From the NCBI GenBank assembly GCA_964526565.1, contig CAZGMC010000007.1, positions 7,305 through 71,304 of the forward strand: a DNA stretch of 64,000 nt. Direction: 5' to 3'. The notes under the pieces are model-generated. The model was not told the origin of the DNA. It saw only the letters and a list, made by a program, of their open reading frames with translations, and did no database searches. Positions 15,514 to 25,316 of the stretch are shown here, one piece after another (position 1 is the first letter of the stretch; every line of letters starts with the position of its first letter). Made by a program: the position numbers and the translations under genes. The stretch is from CAZGMC01 sp964526565 (lineage in GTDB: Bacteria; Pseudomonadota; Alphaproteobacteria; DSM-16000; Inquilinaceae).

Positions 15514-16350
15514 ATGAGCGTGATCGAAGCCCGCGCCGTCACCGTGCGGATCGCCGGACGGGCGGTGGTCGACGGCGTCTCGCTGTCGGTCGCCGCGGGG
15601 CAGCTCGTCGGGCTGATCGGGCCGAACGGTTCGGGCAAGACGACCCTGGTGCGCGCGCTGATCCACCTGCAGCCGACCGATGGCGGTCAGGTATGCGTTC
15701 AGGGGCAGCCGGTCGCCCGGCTCGCGCGGCGCCATCTGGCGCGCACCGTCGCCTACCTGCCGCAGGGCCACATGGTGCAGTGGCCGGTCACCGTCGCCCG
15801 GCTGGTGGCACTGGGCCGGCTGCCGCACCTCGGCGCATGGCAGCGCATCCTGCCCGCCGATCGCGAGGCGATCCGCGACGCCATGGACCGCACCGAGGTG
15901 ACGCACCTGGCCGACCGCCGCGTCAACACGCTGTCGGGGGGCGAGCGTGCCCGCGTCATGCTGGCCCGCGCCCTGGCGGTGGGAGCGCCGGCGCTGATCG
16001 CCGACGAGCCCATCGCCTCGGTCGATCCCTATCACCAGCTGCACGTGATGGAGCTGTTGCGCAACGACGCCCGCGCCGGCGCGGCGGTCGTCGTCGTGCT
16101 GCACGACCTGACGATGGCGGCGCGGTTCTGCGACGCCCTGCTGCTGCTGCGCGACGGCCGGGTGCTGGCTTTCGGCGACGCGCCGACGGTCCTGGCCGCG
16201 GCGAACCTTGAAGAGGCGTACGGCGTGGCCGCGCTGCGGGGTACGCACGAGGCGGAAATGTACGTGCTGCCCTGGCGACGCCGGCCTGCCATGGCCGGGC
16301 CGCCCTGCCCGGCGCCGGAATGCGCGGCCGCTGCCGTGCGGACGCCCTGA
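15514..16350 (+). CDS. btuD: Cobalamin ABC transporter ATPase BtuD
   Basis: This 278-residue ABC ATPase powers BtuC. Walker A is GPNGSGKTT (residues about 37-45), the signature is LSGGERARVMLARAL, Walker B is ALIADEPIASVDP, and the switch His is in VVLHDLTMAARFCD. A 30-residue Cys-containing tail follows the domain. It starts 28 bases after btuC and ends the B12 operon. The downstream mnt genes run towards it on the other strand, with 40 bases between the stops. Confidence 0.92.
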   Translation: MSVIEARAVTVRIAGRAVVDGVSLSVAAGQLVGLIGPNGSGKTTLVRALIHLQPTDGGQVCVQGQPVARLARRHLARTVAYLPQGHMVQWPVTVARLVALGRLPHLGAWQRILPADREAIRDAMDRTEVTHLADRRVNTLSGGERARVMLARALAVGAPALIADEPIASVDPYHQLHVMELLRNDARAGAAVVVVLHDLTMAARFCDALLLLRDGRVLAFGDAPTVLAAANLEEAYGVAALRGTHEAEMYVLPWRRRPAMAGPPCPAPECAAAAVRTP

Positions 16351-16390
16351 GCAACCGGCGCGATGCTCATGGTTGAACGCGTTCATCGCC

Positions 16391-17530
16391 TCAAGCATCC
16401 TTCGCCCGCCACGGCTGCAGCAACTCCAGGGCCACCTGCCGGCCCCTGGCGGTCAGGTGGAGTTCGTCGCCCTGCTGGACGATGAAGCCAAGGCGCAGGC
16501 TGCGCTGGATCACGTGGCGGGCCTTGCGGCGGTCCCACCACAGGTGGTCGCGCAGGGCGCCGACGACGTTCTCGTGCCGCGCCTCGGTCCCGCCTTCATG
16601 GTTGTACAGATGCACCGCCAGGGTGCGGCTCTCGTTGACGTAGCGCTGGCTGAGCCGCGTCCAGGCCTGGGCCAGCACGCCGTGGCGCGGGCCGAACAGG
16701 AAGGCCAGCACCAGGAACGCGCCGGTCATCACCGCCATCATGCCGCCGATCGACACGTCCAGCGCCACCGCGGCGTAATAGCCCAGCACGCTGGAGGCCA
16801 CGGAAATGGCAATCCCGATCACCAGCATCAAGCTGAGCCGGTCGGTCAGCAGATAGGCGGCCGACGGCGGCACGATCACAAAGGCAATAAACAGGATCGC
16901 CCCGACCGCGTCGAAGGCGGCGACGGCGGTGACGCTGGTCAGCATCAGCAGGGCGTAGAACAGCACCGCCGGGGCGAAGCCGAGCGCCCGGGCCAGGGCC
17001 GGGTCGAACGTGGCGAGCTTGAGCTCCTTGTACAGCAGGCCGACGAACAGGGCGTTTACTCCCGTCACGACGCTCATCCACATCACCGCCTGCGGAATGA
17101 CGTAGCCGCCGACGGTCATGGTATCCAGCCAGACGAAGCCGATCTCGCCAAGCAGAACCGTATGCGTGTCGATGTGCACGTCGCGGGCATACAGGTTGAG
17201 CAGCAGCACGCCGATCGAGAACAGCACCGGGAAGACCAGCCCGATCGCCGCGTCGTCCTTGACCTTGCGCGTGCCGACCAGCGCCTCGGTCAGGAACACG
17301 GTCAGCACGCCGGCCAGCGCCGCGCCGATCAGCTGCACCGGCCCGCTCTGCTGGCGCGTCAGCAGCCAGACGATGACGATCCCGAACACGATCGAGTGGC
17401 TGATCGCGTCCGACAGCATGCTGTTGCGGCGCAGCACCAGGAACACGCCGACCAGGCTTGCCGCGCTGCCAACCAGCGCACCGGTCAGCATGATCATCAG
17501 CGGAATGTTGGCGAACAGGTCGGTCAGCAT
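16391..17530 (-). CDS. mntD: Manganese ABC transporter permease MntD, with C-terminal winged helix
   Basis: This is the second permease of a Mn(II) ABC importer (ABC-3 family, like TroD/MntD). It is 379 residues. The membrane part has 8-9 helices to about residue 280, with ALVGTRKVKDDAAIGLVFPV and FDAVGAILFIAFVIVPPSAAY. About 90 further residues (SQRYVNESRTLAVHLYNHEG onwards to LTARGRQVALELLQ) have the look of a DtxR-like winged helix, as in TroC/TroD-type permeases. That makes the protein longer than the ~290 residues of simple permeases. It overlaps mntC by one base (TGATG). It is the last gene of mntA-B-C-D, under MntR control by inference. Confidence 0.92.
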   Translation of the reverse strand: MLTDLFANIPLMIMLTGALVGSAASLVGVFLVLRRNSMLSDAISHSIVFGIVIVWLLTRQQSGPVQLIGAALAGVLTVFLTEALVGTRKVKDDAAIGLVFPVLFSIGVLLLNLYARDVHIDTHTVLLGEIGFVWLDTMTVGGYVIPQAVMWMSVVTGVNALFVGLLYKELKLATFDPALARALGFAPAVLFYALLMLTSVTAVAAFDAVGAILFIAFVIVPPSAAYLLTDRLSLMLVIGIAISVASSVLGYYAAVALDVSIGGMMAVMTGAFLVLAFLFGPRHGVLAQAWTRLSQRYVNESRTLAVHLYNHEGGTEARHENVVGALRDHLWWDRRKARHVIQRSLRLGFIVQQGDELHLTARGRQVALELLQPWRAKDA

Positions 17531-18774
17531 CAGCCCGCCCTCTGTGCCCGGCCCCGGTCGCCGCCTCGGTCGCCGCCCCGGTCGCCGCCCCGGTCGCCGC
17601 CCCCGTCGCCGCCCCCGTCGCCGCCCCCGTCACCGCCCCCGTCGCCGCCTCGGTTGTCGCTCAGGTCTTCCGCACGGGCCAGCCCGCCTTCGGTCAGCGC
17701 CCAGTGCGGCCCCTCCTGGCCGGGCATGTGCTCCACCGGCGCGACCATGCCGCGCCGCGACAGGCGGGCCAGGGCGTCGCGCGTCGGCAGGCCGTGATAG
17801 GCGTCGATCATGCCTTCCTCGGCCGGATAGTGCGGGTCCTTGTGGTGGCTGGCCAGGCCGTACAGCGTCTCCAGCACCCGGTTGCCTTCCAGCTCGCGCC
17901 GGGCACGCCGCCGCCGTACCTGCTCCCAGACCAGGCCGCGCTCCGGCGCGAGCAGGATCGACACCAACACCACGGCGGAGGCGCTGAGGATGATCAGCGG
18001 CCCGGTCGCCAGCCCGCGGCCCATGGCGCTGATCAAGGCGCCGGACATGCCGGCCAGGATGCCGAACAGCGCCGCCAGCACGACCATCGGTTCCAGCCGG
18101 CGGACCCACTGGCGGGCGGCCGCCGCCGGGGCGATCACCATGGCGGCCATCAGCACCACGCCGACCATCTGCAGCCCGACCACCACGGCAAACGCGATGG
18201 TCACGGTCAGCACGGTCTCCAGCACCAGCACCGGCAGGCCCAAGGTGGCGGCGAACACGGGATCGAAGCTGACCAGCTTGAACTCCTTCCAGAACGCCGC
18301 CACCAGGACCAGCGAGAACACCGTGATGCCGCCCATCAGCACCAGGTCGGAGCGCAGGATTCCCGCCGCCTGCCCGAACAGGAACGCGTCCAGGCCGCCC
18401 TGCCCGGCGTTGCCGGTGCTCTGGACATAGGTCAGCAGCACCACGCCCAGGGCAAAGAACACCGAAAGGGAAATGCCCAGCCCGGCATCCGTCTTCAGCC
18501 GGGTGGAGCGGGTCAGCACCAGCATGACCAGGGCGGCGAGAATGGCGGTCACCAGGGCGCCGGCCAGGATGGCCGACAGCTCGCGCGCCCCGGCGACCAG
18601 GAAGCCCAGGCAGATCCCCGGCAGGGCCGCGTGCGACAGGGTGTCGCCGAGCAGGCTCTGCTGGCGCAGCACGGCGAAGCAGCCCAGCACGCCGCTGATC
18701 AGGCCGAGCAGTGCCGCGCCCATCACCACGTTCTGGATGGTGTAGTCGCCCAGGAAGGCGAGCACGCCGCTCAT
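17530..18774 (-). CDS. mntC: Manganese ABC transporter permease MntC, with winged helix and GGD-repeat tail
   Basis: This is the first permease of the Mn(II) importer, 414 residues. Membrane helices fill about residues 1-280 (LRQQSLLGDTLSHAALPGIC is the family signature). A DtxR-like winged-helix extension follows (about 290-375, RRRARRELEGNRVLETLYGL and LTEGGLARAEDL), and then a 36-residue tail of tandem GGDG/GGDR units encoded by a 12-bp repeat. The tail is low complexity and probably variable in length. The start overlaps mntB by four bases (ATGA). The winged helix in both permeases suggests that metal status may be sensed at the transporter itself, but this is inference. Confidence 0.92.
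   Translation of the reverse strand: MSGVLAFLGDYTIQNVVMGAALLGLISGVLGCFAVLRQQSLLGDTLSHAALPGICLGFLVAGARELSAILAGALVTAILAALVMLVLTRSTRLKTDAGLGISLSVFFALGVVLLTYVQSTGNAGQGGLDAFLFGQAAGILRSDLVLMGGITVFSLVLVAAFWKEFKLVSFDPVFAATLGLPVLVLETVLTVTIAFAVVVGLQMVGVVLMAAMVIAPAAAARQWVRRLEPMVVLAALFGILAGMSGALISAMGRGLATGPLIILSASAVVLVSILLAPERGLVWEQVRRRRARRELEGNRVLETLYGLASHHKDPHYPAEEGMIDAYHGLPTRDALARLSRRGMVAPVEHMPGQEGPHWALTEGGLARAEDLSDNRGGDGGGDGGGDGGGDGGGDRGGDRGGDRGGDRGRAQRAG
17553..17653. repeat. 12-bp coding minisatellite in mntC
   Basis: About eight tandem copies of a 12-bp unit close to CGGTCGCCGCCC (plus strand) encode repeated Gly-Gly-Asp-Arg and Gly-Gly-Asp-Gly at the C-terminus of MntC. Whole-unit changes would keep the frame. 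Confidence 0.9.
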
Positions 18775-19619
18775 GGCTGCGATCCCGTCCGTCCGGGCCG
18801 CGGCTCGGCGGGGGCCTCGTCGGGCGCCGTCAGGGGTGCGTCGGCGCCGCGCGCGCCGGCCAGGGGCCCGTGCTCCAGCAGCGAGGCATGGCTGCCATAG
18901 GCCCGGTGCAGGTTGTCCAGCGTGTACACCGTATCGACCCGGCCCTGGGCGATGACCCGCACGTTCAGGATCACGATCCAGTCGAAATAGGTCTCCACCG
19001 TCTGCAGGTCATGGTGGACGACGACCAGCGTTTTCCCTGCGTCGCGCAGCTTTTGCAGCAGGGCGACGACGGTGCGCTCGGTGGTGGCGTCGACCCCGGC
19101 CATCGGCTCGTCCAGGAAATAGACGTCGGCCTCCTGCACCAGCGCGCGGGCCAGGAACACGCGCTGCTGCTGGCCGCCGGACAGCTGGCTGATCTGGCGG
19201 TGGGCGAGGTCGGCCATGCGCACCTCGTCCAGGGCCGCCAGGGCCCGCTCGCGCTCGCGCCGGCCGGGATGGCGGAGCCAGCCCAGATGGCCGTAGCGGC
19301 CCATCATGACGACGTCCAGCGCGGTGGTCGGGAAGTCCCAGTCCACCGACGAACGCTGCGGCACATAACCGACCCGCCGGCGCTGCCGCCGGTACGGCAT
19401 GCCGTGGATCATCACGTGGCCGGCCGTCGGCGTGACGAGGCCGAGGATGGCCTTGAGCAGTGTGCTCTTGCCGGCCCCGTTGGGCCCGACGATCGCCGCC
19501 ATCACCCCGGGCGGAATGTTGACGTCGATGTCCCACAGCACCGGCTTGCCGTGATAGCTGACCGTCAAGTCCTCGACATGCACGGCCCATTCCGGCTCGT
19601 GGAGTTCCTCTATCGCCAT
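18771..19619 (-). CDS. mntB: Manganese ABC transporter ATPase MntB
   Basis: This 282-residue ATPase belongs to the Mn/Zn/Fe ABC importer family (ZnuC/MntB-like). Walker A is GPNGAGKST (about residues 44-52), the Q-loop region is YVPQRSSVDWDFP, the signature is LSGGQQQRVFLARAL and Walker B is VYFLDEPMAGVD. The H-loop is VVVHHDL. VPQRSSVDWDFP is typical of the manganese group. It lies 51 bases after mntA and overlaps mntC by four bases. A short Pro/Ala-rich tail (about 25 residues) follows the domain. Confidence 0.93.
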   Translation of the reverse strand: MAIEELHEPEWAVHVEDLTVSYHGKPVLWDIDVNIPPGVMAAIVGPNGAGKSTLLKAILGLVTPTAGHVMIHGMPYRRQRRRVGYVPQRSSVDWDFPTTALDVVMMGRYGHLGWLRHPGRRERERALAALDEVRMADLAHRQISQLSGGQQQRVFLARALVQEADVYFLDEPMAGVDATTERTVVALLQKLRDAGKTLVVVHHDLQTVETYFDWIVILNVRVIAQGRVDTVYTLDNLHRAYGSHASLLEHGPLAGARGADAPLTAPDEAPAEPRPGRTGSQP

Positions 19620-19670
19620 CTCGCATCCCGCGTCCGTCGTGCTCCGGTGCAGCGGCCACCGCGACCGCGC

Positions 19671-20735
19671 TCAGTTGGCGGCGACCTCGATGCCCCAGGT
19701 CCCGGCCCAGTCGTGCAGCGCCTCGGGCAGCGGGGCCGGCGTTCCGCCCAGCGCCTCGACGATGGTCACCGTGTTCTCGTACAGCATGCCGATATAGGTG
19801 CCACCCGGCGTGCCGTCCTCGCCCATGGCGTCGGAAAAGAGTTCGCCGCCGATCCGGATGGTATGACCGCGCTCGGCCGCGGCATCGACCATGGCCTGGA
19901 CCGTGCGCGGGTTGATCGTGCTCTCCACGAACACCGCCGGCAGGCCGCGCGCCACCACCAGGTCGACCGTGTCGCGGATGTCCGCCACGCCGGCCTCCGC
20001 CTCGGTGCTGATTCCCTGGATCCCCTCGACCTCGATGCCGTAGGCGCGGCCGTAGTAGTTGAAGGCGTCGTGCGCCGTGACCAGTATGCGCTGGCCCTCG
20101 GGAATGCTGGCAATGCTCTCACCGATCCAGTCGTGCAGCGCGGCAAGCTGGTCCTGGTAGGCCGCGGCACGCGCCTGCATCGCTTCGGCACAGTCGGAGG
20201 CAACCTCGCCCAGGGTCGCGGCGATGACCGGCGCGATCTCCGCCCACAGGCTGGCGTCCATCCACAGGTGCGGGTCGATGCCGTAGATGTCCTGGACGGT
20301 GATCAGCTCGGCCGGGTCGATGGCGCTCGGCGACACCGCCACGGTGGGCTTGACCTCGGCCAGCCGGCCCAGCACCTCGCCGAGCTGCCCTTCCAGCGAG
20401 TAGCCCGAATAGAAGATGGCGTCCGCCTGCTGAAAGGCGCGCACGTCGCTGGCGCTGGCGCGGTACAGGTGCGGGTCGATGCCCGGCCCCATCAGCGCCT
20501 CGACCCGGACGCAGTCGCCGGCGACGTTGCGGGCGACATCGCCAATCATGCCGATGGTGACCACGGCCAGGGGTGCGTCGTCCGGTGCCTGGGCCTGGGC
20601 CTGGGCCTGAACCTGGGCCGGCATCGACAGGATCGACGCCAGAAGGGCGGCGCCGGCCGCGGACGGTGCAAGCGTGCGTGCGCCGCAGATCACCATACGG
20701 GTGACCGTCGATATCGGACCCATTCTGTGGATCAT
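19671..20735 (-). CDS. mntA: Manganese-binding periplasmic protein MntA
   Basis: This 354-residue cluster A-I solute-binding protein has a signal peptide (about residues 1-45, ending near QVQAQAQAQ). The four metal ligands expected for Mn/Fe binders are visible: His in GIDPHLYRAS, His in GIDPHLWMD, Glu in GISTEAEAG and Asp in FSDAMGEDG. Glu at the third site, with no His-rich loop, favours Mn over Zn. The ATG at 20735 is chosen because GGAGG lies ten bases upstream. A longer in-frame reading to 20948 would start with a Pro-Gly-Ala-Arg run made by a pentamer repeat and would cross the operator. It is the first gene of mntA-B-C-D, divergent from mntR. Confidence 0.93.
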   Translation of the reverse strand: MIHRMGPISTVTRMVICGARTLAPSAAGAALLASILSMPAQVQAQAQAQAPDDAPLAVVTIGMIGDVARNVAGDCVRVEALMGPGIDPHLYRASASDVRAFQQADAIFYSGYSLEGQLGEVLGRLAEVKPTVAVSPSAIDPAELITVQDIYGIDPHLWMDASLWAEIAPVIAATLGEVASDCAEAMQARAAAYQDQLAALHDWIGESIASIPEGQRILVTAHDAFNYYGRAYGIEVEGIQGISTEAEAGVADIRDTVDLVVARGLPAVFVESTINPRTVQAMVDAAAERGHTIRIGGELFSDAMGEDGTPGGTYIGMLYENTVTIVEALGGTPAPLPEALHDWAGTWGIEVAAN

Positions 20736-20771
20736 GATCCCCTGTCCTCCTGCTGGCTCCCGGTTTCCATG

Positions 20772-20848
20772 CCGCGCCGGGCCGGGCCGGGCCGGGCCGC
20801 GCCGGGCCGGGCCGGGCCGGGCCGGGCCGGGCCGGGCCGGGCCGGGCG
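20772..20848. repeat. GCCGG pentamer array in the mntA leader
   Basis: About fourteen nearly perfect copies of GCCGG, with one interruption (GCGCC), lie in the expected 5' leader of mntA, 37 bases before its start codon. The array is self-complementary and would make a very stable RNA structure. Confidence 0.9.
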
Positions 20849-20880
20849 GTCTGGCACCGACGCATACCGGCTGAGCACCG

Positions 20881-20909
20881 GATCTATGCATGCACTTGCT
20901 ATATGTCAA
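20881..20909 (-). promoter_or_regulatory. Candidate mntA promoter
   Basis: On the minus strand TTGACA (20909-20904) is followed after 17 bases by TAGATC (20886-20881). The -35 is perfect and the -10 is poor (3 of 6). The -35 is half of the palindrome TGTCAATTGACA (20904-20915), so the divergent mntR promoter shares it. Confidence 0.5.
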
Positions 20910-20921
20910 TTGACAAAGAAT

Positions 20922-20937
20922 GTTAGCTTTGGCTAAC
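20922..20937. promoter_or_regulatory. Candidate MntR operator
   Basis: GTTAGC-TTTG-GCTAAC is a perfect 6-bp inverted repeat with a 4-base centre, of the kind bound by DtxR/MntR dimers. It lies in the 270-bp mntA-mntR divergent region, next to the shared TTGACA palindrome, overlapping where the mntR -10 would be. It fits Mn-dependent repression of mntA-D and autoregulation of mntR. Confidence 0.7.
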
Positions 20938-21004
20938 TTTTTTCTCACCGGTGCGGTGGCTTGGCGACCGGCGCCGGCAGCGACCGCTGTGGCGAGAGGA
21001 ACCG

Positions 21005-21439
21005 ATGGCCCTGCGCGATGCCAAGCGTCAGGCCCGCACCTTCGATGAGGTGCGGCGGGCGCACCAGAGGGAGATGACGGAGGACTATCTCGAGCTGATC
21101 GCCGACCTGTGCGATGCCACGGGCGAGGCGCGAACCGTCGATCTCGCCGAGCGCCTGGGTGTCACCGCCGCCACCGTGAACGCGGTCCTGCAACGGCTGG
21201 CGCGTGAAGGCCTGGTACGCAAGGAGCGCTACCGGTCGATCTTCCTGACCGAGAACGGCCGCACGGTGGCCGAACGGTCGCGCGAGCGACACCGCCTCGT
21301 CCGCGACTTCCTTCTGGCGCTGGGCGTCGAGTCGGAGACCGCCGAGACCGACGCGGAGGGAATCGAGCACCACACCAGCGACGAGACCCTGCGCGCGTTT
21401 CGGGCCTTCCTGGATGCCACCGACAAGGTCCGGCCCTGA
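21005..21439 (+). CDS. mntR: Manganese transport regulator MntR (DtxR family)
   Basis: This 144-residue Mn(II)-responsive repressor closely follows the pattern of E. coli MntR. The winged helix spans about residues 20-85 (REMTEDYLELIADL, then VDLAERLGVTAATVNAVLQR). Metal ligands expected for MntR are present: Glu in HQREMTEDY, His in RERHRLVRDFLLALGV, and the Glu/Glu/His set in DAEGIEHHTSDETL. There is no SH3-like third domain, as in other MntR proteins. The ATG at 21005 follows GAGAGGAA, and the upstream in-frame extension lacks a site. It is divergent from mntA across a palindromic operator. Confidence 0.94.
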   Translation: MALRDAKRQARTFDEVRRAHQREMTEDYLELIADLCDATGEARTVDLAERLGVTAATVNAVLQRLAREGLVRKERYRSIFLTENGRTVAERSRERHRLVRDFLLALGVESETAETDAEGIEHHTSDETLRAFRAFLDATDKVRP

Positions 21440-21497
21440 GCCGGCACCTTGCCCCGAGTCGGACAGAACGACCTGCCATCGGACGGGAGCCGTGCCG

Positions 21498-21536
21498 GCG
21501 GCAGGTGTCTGCGGCAGGTGTCTGCGGCAGGTGTCG
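21498..21536. repeat. 13-bp tandem repeat, three copies
   Basis: Three head-to-tail copies of GCGGCAGGTGTCT (the last ends in G) lie ten bases from the stop of the minus-strand CBS gene, in the gap between the convergent ends of mntR and that gene. Confidence 0.9.
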
Positions 21537-21546
21537 GGCCGCAGCG

Positions 21547-21990
21547 TCAGAACTGATACCGCCGCAACACCGTCAGCGAGGAAATGGCGCCGAGCAGCTT
21601 TCTCGTCTCGGGCTCGACGACGGGCAGGCGCAGGGCACCGCCGGCGAGCAGCTTGATCGCCTCGACCAGCGGCGTGTCGGGGTACATGACCGGAACGTCG
21701 CGTTCGGCGAAGTCGGCGACGTGGCGGCCCAGGTGGGGCGTGATTCGGTCATCGACGTCGTTGAGCGTCTCGAACTCGGGCTGCTCCGTGACCTTGGCCA
21801 TGTCGCTCTCCGCCGGCAGCAACAGCCTGGCCAGCGTAAACGATGTGATCTCGCCGACGTACGTGTCGTCCTGGTCGACCACGAGCAGGGCCTGGCGGCG
21901 CTGCTTTATCATGGTGGCCAGTGCCTCGCCCATCGTGTCCCGGTCGCGCACGGTGGCGACCGACCGGACCATGTAGTGCTTGACCTGCAT
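21547..21990 (-). CDS. CBS-domain protein
   Basis: This 147-residue protein is made of two CBS repeats: MQVKHYMVRSVATVRDRDTM through TYVGEITSFTL (about residues 1-58), and a more divergent second repeat with VMYPDTPLVEAIKLLAGGAL and LLGAISSLTVLRRY. The signature RD of the usual ends is replaced by SF/SL, so nucleotide binding may differ. A 25-residue acidic stretch separates the repeats. The start at 21990 is the natural family start; a longer frame upstream is Cys/Arg-rich and non-coding in look. It is convergent with mntR and divergent from hppA, with no operon partner. Function unknown. Confidence 0.82.
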   Translation of the reverse strand: MQVKHYMVRSVATVRDRDTMGEALATMIKQRRQALLVVDQDDTYVGEITSFTLARLLLPAESDMAKVTEQPEFETLNDVDDRITPHLGRHVADFAERDVPVMYPDTPLVEAIKLLAGGALRLPVVEPETRKLLGAISSLTVLRRYQF

Positions 21991-22376
21991 CAGCCTGATA
22001 CCCTGAGAGGTGTCGCCCGCGTTCCGGCGGCGACGACACCGGCCGGCATGCGGGACGGACAGCAGAAGGATGCCTGGGGGCCGGCCCGCGCGCGGGCAGC
22101 GGCAATCACGCGAAGGCCGGCATTGTCTTCCCGTTCCACGGCGGATGCAACACCGGGCGGCGAATCCGCCGGCAGTCTGTGAGCATCTGGACGGCCTAAC
22201 GCAATCGCGGTAAAACGCCGCCCGCATCGCTCGCCAGGCCAGACAAAGCCACAAGCCCCGATCCAGGGGCGACAGCTCGGACCTCGCAATCGAGTCCTAC
22301 CCCGCAAGTCCCGATCTCCGGGCCGGGACCCGCACCACCCCGCGGCGTCCCGCGACCCGTCCAAAGGGAGACAGGC
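21991..22376. other. Intergenic region between the CBS gene and hppA
   Basis: This divergent control region of 386 bp holds no convincing gene. The only promoter-like sequence I can point to for hppA is TGGACG (22188-22193), then 17 bases, then TAAAAC (22211-22216), each matching four of six consensus bases. Confidence 0.5.
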
Positions 22377-24485
<2,109 letters not shown>

Positions 24486-24496
24486 GCCGATACGCA

Positions 24497-24533
24497 TGCG
24501 GCCGCCGCCCGGTCGGGCCGGGCGGCGGCCGCA
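24497..24533 (+). terminator. Terminator of hppA
   Basis: A perfect 16-bp inverted repeat (TGCGGCCGCCGCCCGG with its exact complement) around a 5-base loop begins 12 bases after the hppA stop. The T-tract is weak (GGTTTC further on), but the stem is the strongest I found in the window. Confidence 0.8.
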
Positions 24534-24717
24534 GTGCGGTTTCACGGCATTATGGGGATCGCGAGAGACATCGGGTCAGGGCGACAACCACCCCCCGCCG
24601 CAGCGACCTTGTCCGCCCCGACAGCACCGGTCACCCTGCCGGACCCCTTTGGGACAAGCAGGGACGGCGCGTCCGGCCGGCACTGCGGCGGAAGGACAGC
24701 GGAGGGGCAGCGCCCCC

Positions 24718-25011
24718 TTATTCCTCGTGCTTGATGGGCGCGCCCAGCTCGGACAGCTTGAACAACCGGAATGCCCGGTCACCGTTCACGTCCAGCACAC
24801 GCAGGTCATCCGATTCGGCCAGGCTGTGCATGACCACGTCGAAGTGCCGCCCATAGCGCTGCGCCACCAGCTCCATAGGCAGATCGTACGCGATGTACTT
24901 CGGAATTCCCTTGGCCCGCAAGAGTTCGTTCACCCGCGGATTGTCGATGGAGTCGTACGACGTGACAATCACGATGGGGCCGGTGCCGGTCACCAGAAAC
25001 GCTGCCTTCAT
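24718..25011 (-). CDS. Conserved hypothetical protein (97 aa)
   Basis: This small soluble protein opens with KAAFLVTGTGPIVIVTSYDS. It continues with RVNELLRAKGIPKYIAYDLP, YGRHFDVVMHSLAESDDLRV and FRLFKLSELGAPIKHEE. I believe similar short proteins occur in other alphaproteobacteria and remain uncharacterised, but I cannot name the family. The first strand resembles a Rossmann-like beta1-loop, yet the glycine pattern is not a known nucleotide motif. A good promoter lies upstream on the same strand (25071-25099) and GGAG precedes the start. It is monocistronic and convergent with hppA. Confidence 0.75.
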   Translation of the reverse strand: MKAAFLVTGTGPIVIVTSYDSIDNPRVNELLRAKGIPKYIAYDLPMELVAQRYGRHFDVVMHSLAESDDLRVLDVNGDRAFRLFKLSELGAPIKHEE

Positions 25012-25070
25012 GGGGCCATTCTCCGACGGGAAAGAGACTGCAGGACGATTGTGCAGTGCGGACTCGTCGG

Positions 25071-25099
25071 TTAATACAGATTTCGCGGCATCCGTTCAA
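25071..25099 (-). promoter_or_regulatory. Candidate sigma-70 promoter for the 97-aa protein gene
   Basis: On the minus strand TTGAAC (25099-25094) is followed by a 17-base spacer and TATTAA (25076-25071). Transcription would start near 25064, giving a leader of about 53 bases. Confidence 0.55.
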
Positions 25100-25133
25100 T
25101 GGCGTTTCGGCGCCTCAATGGCGTTTCGGCGCC
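25096..25133. repeat. 19-bp direct repeat, two copies
   Basis: Two perfect adjacent copies of TCAATGGCGTTTCGGCGCC; the first overlaps the -35 element of the minus-strand promoter. Confidence 0.92.
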
Positions 25134-25316
25134 GCCGGGACGGATTGTTTGCACCGCGGCAAGGCTGCCCGGACGCCCCATAGGTCACCGTCACCGTCAC
25201 CGGCCGCGACCGCTTCACTGTGACCGGGGCATGAGTCGGCCGGCCTTGCCAGCTGCTTGTGCCCGCGCCTAGCCTGTCCGGAAACGTGAACATGCCATGG
25301 CAGTCGGGGTAAACCG

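Larger units (their letters stand above)
25012..25316. other. Divergent intergenic region, 24718 gene / DUF3616 gene
   Basis: This 305-bp region has no gene. It contains the minus-strand promoter at 25071-25099, a 19-bp direct repeat at 25096-25133, and a GTCACC-rich segment near 25185-25205 (three tandem GTCACC). No promoter could be picked for the plus-strand gene. Confidence 0.6.

Noticed and set aside
20736..20948. Longer N-terminus for MntA
   Set aside because: It would be a Pro-Gly-Ala-Arg run encoded by the pentamer array, would precede the signal peptide, and would cross the MntR operator; the ATG at 20735 has GGAGG.
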